From Alisma plantago-aquatica (Eukaryota; Streptophyta; Magnoliopsida; Alismatales; Alismataceae), in contig OY856409.1 of the NCBI GenBank assembly GCA_963693085.1, positions 1,166,932,749 to 1,166,996,748 of the forward strand: a stretch of DNA of 64,000 nt. The letters run 5' to 3'. The notes under the pieces are model-generated. The model searched no databases, was not told the origin of the DNA, and saw only the letters and a program-made list of their open reading frames with translations. Made by a program: the position numbers and the translations under genes. Shown here piece after piece: positions 1-12,580 of the stretch (position 1 is its first letter; each line of letters opens with the position of its first letter).

Positions 1-220
1 TACAATAGTTAGAGTAGACTCTCTATAATCAGTGGTTCGAGTGTGAACTATGCACTAGTACTTGAAACTTAATCAAAAAGTGAGAATGCAATACTAGTGA
101 ATTGACAATAGAAATTTTTTCAATTATGTTCTTGACCATAGGAAAGATAGAAAATAAATAAAAGAAGAAAAATGGCCTAGAATGTCCAGTCACAACACTC
201 ATAGTGCTGGATTTTATGTT

Positions 221-238
221 TCCTTAGCAACGGTGCCA
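221..238 (-). other. Primer-binding site of a Tat/Athila-like Gypsy element
   Basis: On the minus strand this reads TGGCACCGTTGCTAAGGA. It resembles the tRNA-Asp type primer site (TGGCGCCGTTGCC...) used by plant Tat/Athila Gypsy elements. It lies six bases from a TGAT...-type LTR edge at 245, the spacing expected between a 5' LTR and its PBS on the minus strand. The element interior would continue leftward out of the window, so only its first ~240 bases are present and they hold no coding sequence I recognise. Confidence 0.6.
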
Positions 239-244
239 AAAACT

Positions 245-1830
245 TGATACGTGTAAACTACACATATAAAATGCAAGTGCATGTATCATGTAATATAGGC
301 CTATGAGGCCCGAGTATCAAACTTAGGGAAATGTGTCGAGAAACTAATATTAATTATGACTTTATAAGCTTAGCATAGTAAGAAAGAAATAGGTGGATTA
401 ACTAACTAATTGTAAGAATTAAAACTAAATTAATGAGGCTGTGACCACAAATAGAATGGATTCTTTAAGAGAATAGTTTTAGCAGAGTTCACACTATAAT
501 TAACATCATTTGTTAATATTTATTTCTCCTAATCCTAAGTCAAGGGATCTATAGCCAGAATTACTTGCTCTTGCAGTGTAATTTGTTATCTAATCTGATA
601 TAAACCCTACTCTCGTAGAGAATTTAACTATTAGTTAGGTGCTTTCATGAAACCTCTGGGCCATTCCCTTCACGATCGTAAGCTCTCTCTCGAGGTGAGG
701 TATAAATTGTGTAATACTATGACTTTTCTAATCCTAAATACCTCTCTTGAAGAAATTAAGGATCTGGGAAATTAACTATCTTGATCGAGAATAGTAAATT
801 AATTATGCAATCATAGTATTATGTCCAAAAATTAGGAAGAAATATATATATTTTAATTCATAATTGCAAGAACAATGAATAACCTGGCTACTCATGGGTC
901 CTAAGGAACTAGGGTATTGGCCCCGTATGATTTCTGTTGCCATATACATAGATGGGAGAGGAGATGGTAAGGAAAACATCAAAGAATTAATAGAAACTCC
1001 TAGAGAAGATGATCTAGATGAATCCCTCAGATGAACGTGATGATTTCCAGGCCTCTGGCTACAAATCTGTCCACCATAAGTGCTCAAATCTTCTGGAGCA
1101 TGGCTTTCTCCTCTTCTCTCTTTTCTCCCATCTCTCCTCTGTCGTGCAATGAAGTGGAACATGATAATTAGGTCTTGCCAAACTCCTCCCTAGTAATAAG
1201 AGATACTTAGCGCATCACTAAGTCATGACTACCAGATTAATCAAGATCTTTAATCTCATATGATCACACCAATTCGGTACCACTGACAGGAAGTTGGTGG
1301 CATAAAGTCATCTTATAGATTCATGACTCTTCATAAGTATCAGTATTTCCGACAAAGACGTCGATAGCACCGAGTTTCTTTCAAACTTCTCTTATGAATT
1401 AAACTATATGTAATTGACGATATCATTGATAGTAAGTCGGTAGCACCGAGATGCTTTAGGTACGTCTATGTTCTTCAGTAGTACCAATCAGGTGGTCAGT
1501 AGCACCAAACATTCTCAATCCAGGCATGTTCACTTTCTTCCAACATCGATACTACTGACAAAGCAGTCGGTAGCACTGAGCTGAATCAAGACTTCTCAAA
1601 TTATCTAAAATTTAGAACTAAAGAACATAAGTCCAATTTAATATGATAATTCAATATAAAATAATAAGCATAGGTAATATTTGAAGCAATATTATGTCTC
1701 AAGCTAATGATGATAAAGCATACAGTGTGAAAATATCAAAGTGAGTGAATATGCATGAAATACACAATAAAATAGCATGTGTAAAGAAGATAATATTCAG
1801 TACATCACCACACCAACCACTCCATCAACT
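245..1830 (-). repeat. 5' LTR of a Tat/Athila-like Gypsy element (right edge uncertain)
   Basis: The plus strand begins TGATACGTG directly beside the PBS, so the minus-strand LTR ends ...TATCA there. The stretch is AT-rich and non-coding; the 119-codon minus-strand frame at 803-1162 has no recognisable domain. A cluster of short GGTAGCACCGAG-like words lies at 1270-1580. The outer edge was not located. A run of CATCA words near 1803-1828 is a candidate, but no second LTR is available for comparison. Confidence 0.45.
1270..1585. repeat. Degenerate array of a short GGTAGCACCGAG word
   Basis: Five imperfect copies occur near 1277, 1363, 1438, 1498 and 1568, spaced 60-85 bases apart. The core GGTagcACC is itself an imperfect palindrome. 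It lies inside the putative Tat/Athila-like LTR, so it is most likely a U3 or U5 sub-repeat of that element. Confidence 0.5.
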
Positions 1831-2489
1831 TTTTTTTGGTTAATACGAGGGGGGAATAGAGGAATATGAGAAGAAGAAAGAGATGAGATAAATGAGAGAT
1901 GAAGAATGATAAGGCCAATGTGGTTATATTGGCATCTAGATGGATCTACATGTTATTTTTGCTACTATGTGTTGTTGATTATGATTCTATATGCTAATTG
2001 GAGCACTTGGTATTTGGATCTTAGTTCTTCTTTACTACATACTAGCTTGTTGATGATCTTCTGTATGAATATGTCATCTATACTTCATATTTTTTGTATG
2101 TTCTTTATTTGCACATTGACATTGCATGTGCCTTATGTATGTCAACTTTCTACTGCTGTGTGCCAACACACTCTAGCTTGTACATGAACCACACTTGTTG
2201 ATTCTTTACTTTTTAATGTTGAGGAACACCTACCAGAGCAAGCTACTAATGGAATCCACCTAGCGCATTAAACCCTGGGGTTAGATGTCGTGTGGTCACT
2301 CACCCCTACATCACATTCGATGGCGTGATATGCGTCAAAGTTTTGGCTAGTCAGAACACCTACCATACATTTTTTCCCACATCTCGCTCCCAATGGGATT
2401 TGATGTTGGGTGGACTAGATGGGAGGCGATTTTGAATTTTTCCTTGTTTGTACTTTGTAAGTGCATTGACTACTATTACTACTACTACA
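1831..2489. other. AT-rich stretch without recognisable gene
   Basis: A 93-codon plus-strand frame at 1906-2187 is rich in hydrophobic and Cys/Tyr codons from T-rich DNA and matches no domain I know. I see nothing functional here. Confidence 0.4.
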
Positions 2490-2604
2490 ACCCACCACTC
2501 TCTGAGACTATGACCCAACACTCTCTGGGACTATGACGCAACACTCTTTGGGACTATGGTCCAACATTCTTTTGGACCATGATCCATTACTCTCTAGACT
2601 ATGA
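2490..2604. repeat. 23-bp tandem repeat, five imperfect copies
   Basis: Units start at about 2490, 2513, 2536, 2559 and 2582. Each resembles acCcaacactctcTGGGACTATG. The first four keep exactly 23 bases and the last is one shorter. There is no coding context, so it is a minisatellite. Confidence 0.85.
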
Positions 2605-2931
2605 TGATAGTGACTGTGACAAAGACTATGTTGCCTTCTTGTTGTTGTTTACTAATCCTCTAGATGCCATATCCTTTTGATTGAGAAGCATCATCTATGT
2701 ATTTGTGATATGCACATGTGACCTATGGCATGCTTCAGATTCAACCTTCTTGCATGCCTTCTTTGGGTTATCTACTTTAGGGGGTGTATTTAATTGATGA
2801 GTGTTTTTTTTATAATCTTGAGGGGTAGTTTTATTCTTATGTGGGCTTGGCTTGTCTTTGTTTTGGTTGTTTTTTTAGTTTGTCTCTATGTTTGCAAGCT
2901 AACACAAGATTCTCCCAATCTTAAGGTGGAG

Positions 2932-3316
2932 TGTTAGAGAGTTTGATTAATTTATTTAGTGAAGTTATTTGAGTCTATATTTATATGGGTCCAAGTGTAT
3001 CTTATCCAATTAGGGTTATATCTGAATTTGTACGCTTACTTCTTTAGGATAGGGCTTTCTTATCAAATATATTTTTTAGCCTTCTATTTACTCTCCATAG
3101 ATACACATCTTATATTACCCATTTTTCTCTAATCTAAATGTAGTTTCTTTACACCCACATACTCATCCTTCTTATCCAAATTCTCTATTATTTTATAAGA
3201 AGGCCTTGAAATAGCACACATCTTGTCAGTGAGACCTTAATGTGAGTAGTAAAATCCTGCCCTACTCCTAGATCCCATAGAATTAAATTATTATACCATA
3301 TTTTAGTTATCTAACA
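2932..3316 (+). repeat. Copia-type LTR (solo or from a decayed element)
   Basis: It starts TGTTAG and ends CTAACA, a perfect 6-bp terminal inverted repeat, over 385 bp. A purine-rich tract (AAGGTGGAG, 2923-2931) sits immediately upstream, as before a Copia 3' LTR. A TATA-like CTATATTTATATG lies at about 2973. The upstream sequence keeps no clear RNase H reading frame and I found no matching TSD, so this is probably the 3' LTR of a decayed element. An unrelated TGTTAG/CTAACA pairing by chance is possible. Confidence 0.5.
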
Positions 3317-6300
3317 TTAGTCATATATTTATGTATCACAACGATATCAAGGAATGCTCCCTTCTCTAGGTTTATCCTAGCTCTATGTTTGGAAAGGAAA
3401 TGATCCTACCCAAGTTTTCTAGTAAAGCTCATCATTCCATTATACACCTTCATGATGCCTATATTATGTTGTATACAGACCTATCCAAACTAGCGTAGAT
3501 GGTTTTGGGGTCTCGAGCATAATGACTTGTTTGATTAGTTGATGGCATCGATAGAGGGTGACGGGGTTGATAGGCGTGTATTTGACATGAAGCATGGAGT
3601 GGTAGATTTTAGATTTGGTATGAGATGTTATTAGTAGTGATGCTATAGAGGAATTAGATGTTCCAAATGTTAAGGGAAACTAAGGAAGAACACCATCGAT
3701 CATATGCAAGACTTGTACATTGTCGAGCATGGTGTGGGTGGCCACAAAGGTAGGGAGTTTGATTTATGGGTGGCTTTTTGTCAAGTAATGTCGACCTCTA
3801 GTGGTTAATCAATGTTCTAGATTGAGCATGCAAAATGGATGGAGGCTCGATAGGTCGAGTAGTTGTGTGTGAAGAGATCAGTTGTTGAGGTTAAGTGTGT
3901 AGCTGGTTCTGAGTAGTGTCACATGTAATGGGGAGAGAAGCACAACATTTTATCTTCAATGGGCCAAAACTGTGTAGAAGAGAGACAATTGAGGAGTGCT
4001 CAAGCAACGTGAGTCTCAATAATTTGTCAATTTTGGATTTAGATATATCTCAATAGATCGTCCTTTGTGTTGTAAATAGTGAATGTGATTATCAAGTGGC
4101 ATATAAGGGGTGATTGGGAGAACATTGGACTAACACTGGTGATTGCATCTATCAAGACTAAATTCTTGTTTAGGGATCAAAGAAAGCATCAATTAATGGA
4201 AATCCTTCCTGATATGTTGCTTTGGTTCATTGCATAAATAGAAATATTTCATGTCGGTCGGGCTTTAGGATTTATATCTCGTTGGGTGTGTTGTAATAGA
4301 TTTTAATGGTCCCTGTATTAATTTATTATTATGTGCCTCAATTGAGATTTAATTGTCTTTGTTCTAGGCATGTGACAAGATAAATAGGGTAATCATTAGC
4401 TTTTCCAAGCAATTGAATTTCCTACACAAAAAATTGAGAAATCATCTTTAAAATAAGATATAACATCTAAGAAAGAAACAATGCCAATTAATGATATAAA
4501 ACACTGGTTTAAAACATATAATTGAGGTGCATATATAACCTAAGAATTGCATTAAATAGTGATAAAAGATACACTCATCATCCAAAAATTTCAAATTTAA
4601 ATAAACTAATATGATAATAAAATTAACATTTTAAAGCAGACCAATTTGTCAGATAGTCTCAACAAAATTGTCAACAACATGTTTTTTTACTTGTAGATAT
4701 CAACGATCTTTAGATAATTTGTCGAACTTGTTGGATTAGGTTTTTCTTCAATAAGCCAAGCACATAGGTCTACCGATGGGTAGGTTGACCAACTTGAAAA
4801 GGGAAAGCAACATAAAAAGAAAATAGATGATCTTTTTATGTTGATAGTAGTTGTTGTTTAATGATTTTAAACATGTAACATCTCTTCATTCAATTGGTAA
4901 TACTCTAGTATTGTTACACTTTAACTACATATTTTCAACCTAAAACTTCTTCAAATAGGTGATTTGTGGAGGTTAGGGTGACTTTGGAAGGTGGATAGTA
5001 GAGATAATAGGTTTTATTTCATTTTACATATTTTGAATTAGTGATTTAAGTTCTTTTCCTCTCCCTCTTGATCTACTCTTTGATGGGAAAAAGTCATTTG
5101 TAATGATCCAAATCATTTTTTTGTTTATACTTATTGTTTAGTGTAATATAGATACAACACTCTCTTAGAACTTAACTTGGCTCCTATGGTTATTTACATA
5201 TTTAGGTAAAAGTTGAGGTTTTAGATCTAAGGTTCTGATTACATGTATACTTCAAACAAAAGGGGAGAGTGACTTTCTCAATAATGCCAAATTAATCAAA
5301 ATTGACCTAATTAGGCTTTGATACTAAATGATGGTTGTATTATATACTTTTTACCATTATTGAATGAAAATTTGGAATTAGTGATCTATAAAATTATTGA
5401 TTAAATTTGGAACAATGTTAAATGTGAAGTATGAATAATATAGGCATTAGAATATTGAATGTTAAAGCAAATATTATATACACTAGAATTGGTTATGTTT
5501 TTTTAGAATGATTAGTTCAAATTGTAGAACTCAAAGGAACCAAATTCAAGTGAGTTTGATTTTATTCAATATAAATGACATTTTTATCAAATAATTGATG
5601 ACTTCAATATCTTTTACCATGATTGCATTTTGAATTTTAAGTAGGGTTTTCACGTAAGTTGAATAGAGTCATAAAAACTAGTTTATTGTGACAATCTAAT
5701 TTTTGTAGGTTTTAGCAGTTAAATCAAAGTTTAACTTAATCAAAGTGAAAATTGTTAATAAATGAACAAAATGAATTTTAGTAAATATTTAGTTATACAT
5801 ATAGACACCCTCTAACATCATAGAACCTAACCTCAATGTCAATGTTTGTTTGTGAAATTGTATAAATGACTTGTGTAGTGAGTTTAGTGTTAGTTGGCCA
5901 AGTTTAGATTAAGTACATATCTCTAGTGAATTCAAGGTCCAAAAATAAAAGAATGCTTTAAGTGATATAGAGTTGAGTTTTTTTTGTCTTTTTTACTTTT
6001 TTCTATTGTTGAAATTCCTTGTAGTAAACCTAACATACTAAAGGTACTATATAGTTAATCCTAAATTTACTTCTTATTTATAACTACTTAATATGCAATT
6101 TAATTTTTTATTTCAAAAAATATTTATATGTTTCTATCATTATATTTAATATTGGTTGAGTGAGGAACCTAACTTACACAAACAATAACTCACACTAGTC
6201 GACAATAATTTTAGCTCACACAACGATTCAGATGATACTCTAAAGAGAGTCACAATAGGTAGGGTCAGTTAAGGTGTTGGGGAAGTATTAGTAGTAGATA

Positions 6301-9300
6301 ATTCGTCAATTGACTTTTTGGTCACATGGGTCCTGGAGACTAAGATATATGATATATGTATAATCATGTAGTAACTAAATTCATCTGTAATAATCACTTA
6401 TTATGTAATAAAATTGGTAGAAATAAATGTAGTTAGATGTTTCTACTCAGCAACTTGGTTGTCTTGATTAATTTGTAAACAAAAGTTGGTACGTGAATTT
6501 GATTGCATACATAATTAATTTCACTTTAACTTGTCTGGAACCCAAATACTAGGTTTTTGGAGTTAGGACACCACGATAATGATGTTTCTCCATTTGAAAC
6601 TTTATATTACAAATTTCACTTTATGGTGATTTTATCATGTAAATTATTTTTTAAGTAAAGAAATTTCTTACAAACCTTTTCAATTATATATAATTTCATC
6701 CTACAGACTTGTTCCCCATAAAGCATGAATATCCTTCTTTTTTTTCTCTCAATCTATACAATCCAACCAAAAGTTTGTTTCCCACATAGAGTTTGGTTCC
6801 ATCCAAGTAAATATTTACCTTTTAAGAATCAATTACCTCAAAGTGTAAAAAATCCTCCATGAATTAATTTCTAAGTAAGTAAAACTATCCACAAATATAT
6901 TTTTATGATTTTCAACATGACTCTGGTTCGAACCAAGATCATTTAATATATAAATTTTCACCAAAACTAGGTTTATATCCTTGCAAATAACTTATTGGCA
7001 TGAAATCATTTTCCTCAAATTGAAAATCATTTTCCATGGATCCATCGAGATATTACTTTTAACCAGAATTTGGTTCTTTATAATTAAATAATTTTCCTTC
7101 AAAGTACAACATTTCACTAGAAATTCATTTCCTTCCAAGCAAAAATTTCTAAAATTTAGAATTTTGTTCCTTTATAGTAGTAATTTATCATTGAAAATTA
7201 ATTTCCCATCAACTAAATGTTTCCTACCAAATTATTTTTTACTCAAATCAAGTAGTTTATTGTTCCTCTATAAAAATGATCAATGTTTTAATTTTTTTCT
7301 AGAACTTTTCCTATATTGGTACCTTTGGTAGAAAATTGAGCATCCAATGAATCAGTGTCAGTCCAAGTGCATTATAAACATTTAATTTGTTCATTACAGG
7401 ATCATAGATTTGTATTGTCAATATTAATGTGAAGGATTTACCATGTTACATTTTTCTACCAACTAAATATAAATCATATGAAATTATTGTTTAAAAATCA
7501 TTCCTGTAATGATGCTTTTATTTTTAACATATTATCATGAAATAGAATATTAGGATTCTTCTCCATTATTTTTATATATCAATTATTAGTTATCTAGATC
7601 ATGATACAACCATGGGATGGTTTTGTCCTCTACAAAATGCTAATTTGTGAATCATGATTTTGATTCAATGTATATTTTTAATAAAATATGAGAAATAACA
7701 TATAAAGTATGTTAAAAAAATTCTTCTCTTTGTCTCCATCCTCATGTAGCAAACATATTGCTTGAATTAGTTCCCATTCCTCCTGCATTCCCTATGCAAA
7801 ATTAAGTAGGCAACCATTTAAACAAAAAATCTTTACATTACTATTTTATTTCTTTGTTCCTTTCTCTTCCTTTTCCCTTTCATGTTCCCCTCGTATTATT
7901 TATCTATGTACTAAACATATTGTTATAATAACCCTTGCTCTCTCATCTCATATACATGTGTTTGACCTTTAGAGTGCCATATCATCCAAACCAAATGTTG
8001 ATAAAACAAGAAGGTCACTTAGACTTCTGTTCTTTTCTTCCACATATGAAACACATACACATGTTGGACTTTATATGGTAATGAAGGACACATCCAAACA
8101 TGAACAAGAATATGTATCTAATTACAGTTTAGTGGTTTTGCTAAAAGATTACTTTCATGGAATGTCCAGTTCAAATCCCACATAGACCATTAAAAAGGAT
8201 ATCTAAAATACTTTCGCGTAATAACTTGGAACATGAAATCCCTTGATTACAATCCATAAGTCCTAAAAGGTTGGGGAACTTATGGGAATACCCAAAATTA
8301 TATGTAGTGTCATTATTGTTCCAAAATTCATGGTACTACATGTCCCTTATATGGTTTTTGAATCACAAAGTAATAAATTGGTCAATATTAGGCACCAAAA
8401 AAGTTTGGGTAGTATTAATTTGACATAAAACCATTATATATTGAGATCAATCACTCTCATGAATTAACATCTACCCATTTAAACCTTGGTAACCATTTTC
8501 TATCTTTGTGAATTGTACATTGTTTTATAGTAACATGTCAAGCTCAAACATAGCAACCTCTATTCTCCCAGGATTTTCCCTAATTGAATAGGATTTCACT
8601 CCCCAAAAAGTATGGGAATATGAATAGGTTCAACTAGTTCACTAATTCTTTGTCTTTTGAGATGATTATTGTTTTCCTAGATGACTCAAGGGACATCCTT
8701 TAATGATCATTCTTTTATATAAGGACCTTAAAATGAAAGAATCATGTCCAGAGTGATAATATAATCAAAAACCCCAATGTGTGTAGGCGTTGTCTTCTGG
8801 GGTATGTTGATGAGGTTGCATCTATGCAATTTATCCTAATGAGGCATTACCACTTCTTGACATTGTCATGGGTAGATGATCACACACCAACAATAGTACT
8901 ATCGTTCTTTATTGCATCTAGGTACCTTCTAGTCTTGCATGATCCTCTTGGGATAGCTCAAACGAAGTCATTAATTTTGAGTAAAGTTTGCTCTCAAATT
9001 CGTCCGCCCTCGTATAAGTTATATATTCTTTCGTTAGTTTTCTCATCGAAACAAATGACAACGCCCTCTTAATATGCGTACTAATTTTAAGTTGCTTTCA
9101 AGTTCAGTTTCAAACTCAAATTATGTGGTGCATGCATTTAAGTCGGACGTGCACATTAGCATGCAATGGTAAGAGTATGCACGTAGTACTTTTATCTTCA
9201 AAAATAAGTAGTAGGGAAATATATTCGTCCCATTGTGTGGTGGAAAATAAATCACAACATTCTAATTAGAAACCAACCAGTTTACTAATTGGTCGATCAA

Positions 9301-9480
9301 CGTCTTTGAGTTTAATGGCCGGTTGGAACAATTGTATTGGGTGGCCTGTATCATTTTCTCCACGAGTACGCGTATGTGTTAGCTAATTGGTAGGTTGAAG
9401 TGATAGATAAAACGGGAGAGGAGATCTAGCTTTGGGGTTTAATGGAACGTGATGGAAGATAATGCCGATATAAATTAAGA
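3317..9480. other. AT-rich intergenic DNA, no recognisable gene
   Basis: About 6 kb with only short, broken frames in all six readings, including the 97-codon frame at 8779-9072, none with a domain I know. Composition is strongly A/T with many TTTCC and CAAAT words around 6.6-7.3 kb. I see no tRNA-like cloverleaf, no long tandem repeat and no clear transposon ends. It is probably decayed transposon DNA. Confidence 0.5.
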
Positions 9481-10690
9481 AATATTTACAGTTTTTGTGG
9501 GTGATAGGTACATTTTCCTATCTATATATACGGCTGATACGATGATAAGAAGTCAAAGTTTTCTGATATGAAATGCATCCCTGTGTATCACCGAATCTCA
9601 CAAATTCCCCCACATGAAAGAACTAGGCTATTAACAAATGCCAATGCCCATCTCGATACGCAGAGGAAGAGCTGCGAAGCTGCTTTATTATTCATATCAA
9701 AGATTTGATTCTGGCAATTAGCACTTCGAGATTCGTATATATATGCACACAGTGTCCGGTAAGCTAGGTTCCCCGAAATTGATGTGAGAATCGCCCAACT
9801 CAACGGGGAAGGCGATTCTGCCGTGAAGTTGATATACATCAAATATGGCGGTTGGTACCAAATTCATGTCCCTTTATACAATCCCTCTTGCCAGCCAGCC
9901 GCCGGCGAACCCTGTTGGTTCTCAACGGCTGGGACCATGCGACTTGTGGTTGGGAAACCACCACCGGCCAGCCAGATTTAGCTCCAACTGGCCCAAGAGA
10001 CTTCGCGGCCATCGGAGGTTTCGATGGATTCCCTACTTCCAAAGGAGCGGGCATCATTTTGACGCTGTGCAAGGCGGGCGGGAAATAATCCCGGCCGCCG
10101 GCACCTCATGCACAAGAATCTATTTCGTTGATGGCAGCAGCAGGCTAGCAATTTTCTCTATACTGATCCACGTTACGCAGTTTGGACTTCATGAAAGGAA
10201 TCGTGGGTCATGAGTGCAGTAGTGGAGGCCGCCTCAAGCGGTGGTCACTTCGAGCTAGGGGCAGCAGCTTTCTGGTGGCGCTGGTGGCGGACAGAAGGCC
10301 CCGGCCAGCTCGTGACATGTATGTCTGCATGGATGCATAGAGCAATGCCAACATCCAGCTTTACCACCACTGTTGATTAATTGTTACCTACTAGCTATTG
10401 TTGGTGCCTACCACTCACCACTAGCATCGGACACAGGGAGCAAGCTCTAGTGGCAGGTGAAGAGGACGGGAGGATTTGTCCGCTGTCGGAGGGTATCCGA
10501 TACGCGAGATCCACAATCTGGGTTGTGGATAATAATCCTTGAGGTTTTCGTTGGGTATTTTTCTCAAGGACAAAATTACGTTGGTGATATGTTTTATAAG
10601 ATTTTATACAGGCTGCGCATCAGAAAGGTACGTAGAAAGCTTGTCTTGTCAGATTATGATTTATGTCTAAAGTACCAGTATTGATGATGT
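9481..10690. other. GC-rich unidentified island
   Basis: Base composition rises sharply at about 9.78-10.33 kb, with GCCGGC, CCGGCC and GGCGGGCGG words that are rare elsewhere in the first 24 kb. Overlapping plus-strand frames occur at 9784-9981, 9845-10213 and 9852-10088 but none resembles a known protein, and a minus frame at 9839-10072 is equally open, so coding cannot be assigned. A TATA-like CTATATATAC lies near 9521 and TATATATATGC near 9740. It could be a first exon and promoter, a degraded host gene, or transposon sequence. I do not recognise it. Confidence 0.3.
9787..9819. other. 9-bp perfect inverted repeat
   Basis: AGAATCGCC (9787-9795) pairs with GGCGATTCT (9811-9819) across a 15-base loop at the left edge of the GC-rich island. 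Confidence 0.7.
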
Positions 10691-12084
10691 ATGTTCATTA
10701 TCTTGGATTATAGTATACCTAACACCTGAGTGGAGTGATGAACCCATGGTAGAGATGAAAGATGTTTTATCGCCAAGTAACCCTCAAAGATCTCAGCTCT
10801 TTTGCAAAATGTAAAGGATTGGGAATTTTTCATCTCAACCCATTGGCAAGGATTGAACTCAAAACCTCTAGTTTAGGAACCACACCTGTAATCAACTAGA
10901 ATGCCACTACTTAGTGCCTCATTGAATGTCGTGGTTCAATTCCAATGGGGGTTTGCGGATATTTTTGCTAAGTTTCAAGGATTTTGAGGAGGCTTACATT
11001 ATATGAAAGTGTTTATGAATGGGTTGGAGCAAATGCATTTTCTTTTCGTTGAATAACAAAGTATTCCATTCTGTTGTTCACGCCACTATCGGCTTATGGT
11101 TTTGGGTTTTAAGACTTTGGGGAGTATCCAATCTGCCTAGTTGGATCTACTCATTTCACACATTGTGTGGGAAGTATTGTTTATGACATTCAAGTGGAGA
11201 TACCATACAATTTTGCTATTCAGCCTAATGGCGCCAATAATGCTTTAAATAGAAGAAACACGTTCAAGCTAGCTAATGGTTCTATGTCCCAACTGGAGCA
11301 TTTTGATTTGTTTGTTCAAGGAATGTAGGTGTCGAGAAAAACAAATATATGATAAGAGTTGAGAACCTTCTAGAGGAATTTGCATTGTGGTACTTAGGCT
11401 ATGGGTGTCAAACTCTTTAGTTCCCTAGGGTTGCTAGAATTTGTTTAAGTCTACTTTTATGACAAGTTAAAATCATAGTTTCGATTTTTATTATTAGAGA
11501 TTCTTAAGGATGAATGTGGGCATTTTATTGGAGCATATGGGGTTTAATTTTAGCATCGGGGGGGGGGGGGGTGTTTGGCACTTGAACACTATGCACTTGA
11601 AGTATTTAGTGTCAAGGCTAGGGTTGTTAGAAAGGCCATGTCTGTAATATTTGTTTTATATGCAACACCCTTCCCACATAATCTGAATGGCATGCACCAA
11701 AATATGTTTTAGCAGATGATGGCATGTTCAGTTTAATTAACTAGAGAGAGACAAGAGAGGGAAACCAACAAAAATGGTGAATCTTACCCAATGAAGATCC
11801 TTTAATCCATGCACTGGCATCATTGAGAAGCTCAAAGCCTATTATTGTTTCTCATGTGCAGATATAATGGTCTGATCTATTCAAGGAGAAAGGAACATGA
11901 GATGATACTCAACCAAAGCATGTGTTGGTGATCATCAACAAAGAAGGCATTTCAAAGCAAAAATGATCTAGATTGCTAAAGAGTGGAAGAATAATATAGT
12001 TATATACGTTGTAGGTTTTTGTCCTCACATTCCTACCCTTGTGAAGCATTCCAAAAAGACATGAAACCCTCAAATTGAGCTTAG

Positions 12085-12087
<3 letters not shown>
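10691..12087. other. No recognisable gene; contains a 14-G run
   Basis: Frames are short and broken throughout. A run of 14 G lies at 11558-11571. Phrases near 10.95-11.6 kb look like a decayed coding region in fragmentary frames, but I could not name a family. Confidence 0.4.

Positions 12088-12143
<56 letters not shown>
12088..12143. repeat. (TA)n microsatellite
   Basis: About 28 uninterrupted AT dinucleotides. The IYIYIY peptide runs seen here in both strands are a by-product of the repeat, not protein. Confidence 0.97.
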
Positions 12144-12144
<1 letters not shown>

Positions 12145-12149
12145 CATGC

Positions 12150-12580
12150 TTCCTAATCATCAAGTTTGAAGTTGTTGATGATATGAACCAAATTTTGGTG
12201 TCCGAGCCTTGGTATGTTAGAGGCAGACCCCTTATTCATGAGAAATGGGAAACTGACATTCTTCTTGAAAAGGATAATCTAAAAGACATTCTGATGTGGA
12301 TTTGGCTACATATCTTCCTCCAGGATTCTATGATGAATAATAATTTTCAATCTAATTAGAAGTTTCTTGGGTAAAAATCAATCTACTAAACCTTTAGGAG
12401 ACTAAAATTTTCTCAACTTCATATTTGCATATATCAGAATCTAATTTTCTTAGTGAACTCACCTTAAAAAATCAATGAGGGAGGTGAAGATACTATAAAT
12501 GTGGAATATGAGTGGCTTCCTAAAAAATGTATTCATTGTGGATGGTTTGGACATGAGATTCTTCTTTTATAATGGAAATT
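12150..12580 (+). pseudogene. DUF4283/zinc-knuckle remnant (L1-type LINE ORF1-like)
   Basis: The plus frame after the TA repeat reads SEPWYVRGRPLIHEKW and ILLEKDNLKDILMWIWL. This matches the DUF4283 pattern of plant L1-type ORF1 and related gag-like proteins (GPWF..GRPL...W, then ...VPVWVQLP). About 70 codons further, past stops and a frame change, YEWLPKKCIHCGWFGHE gives the first half of the usual adjoining CCHC knuckle (C-X2-C-X4-H). The last Cys is lost and the frame stops soon after. No reverse transcriptase was identified downstream. It is a broken remnant, and its 5' end is cut by the microsatellite. Confidence 0.6.

Noticed and set aside
2932..3316. 5-bp target duplication around the Copia-type LTR
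   Set aside because: Flanks GGTGGAG and TTAGTC do not match, so no solo-LTR duplication can be claimed.
1831..9480. Possible host genes in the first 9.5 kb
   Set aside because: All frames are short and broken; no known domain or convincing splice-linked exons.
12075..12163. IYIYIY-rich peptides on both strands
   Set aside because: Translation of the (TA)n microsatellite.
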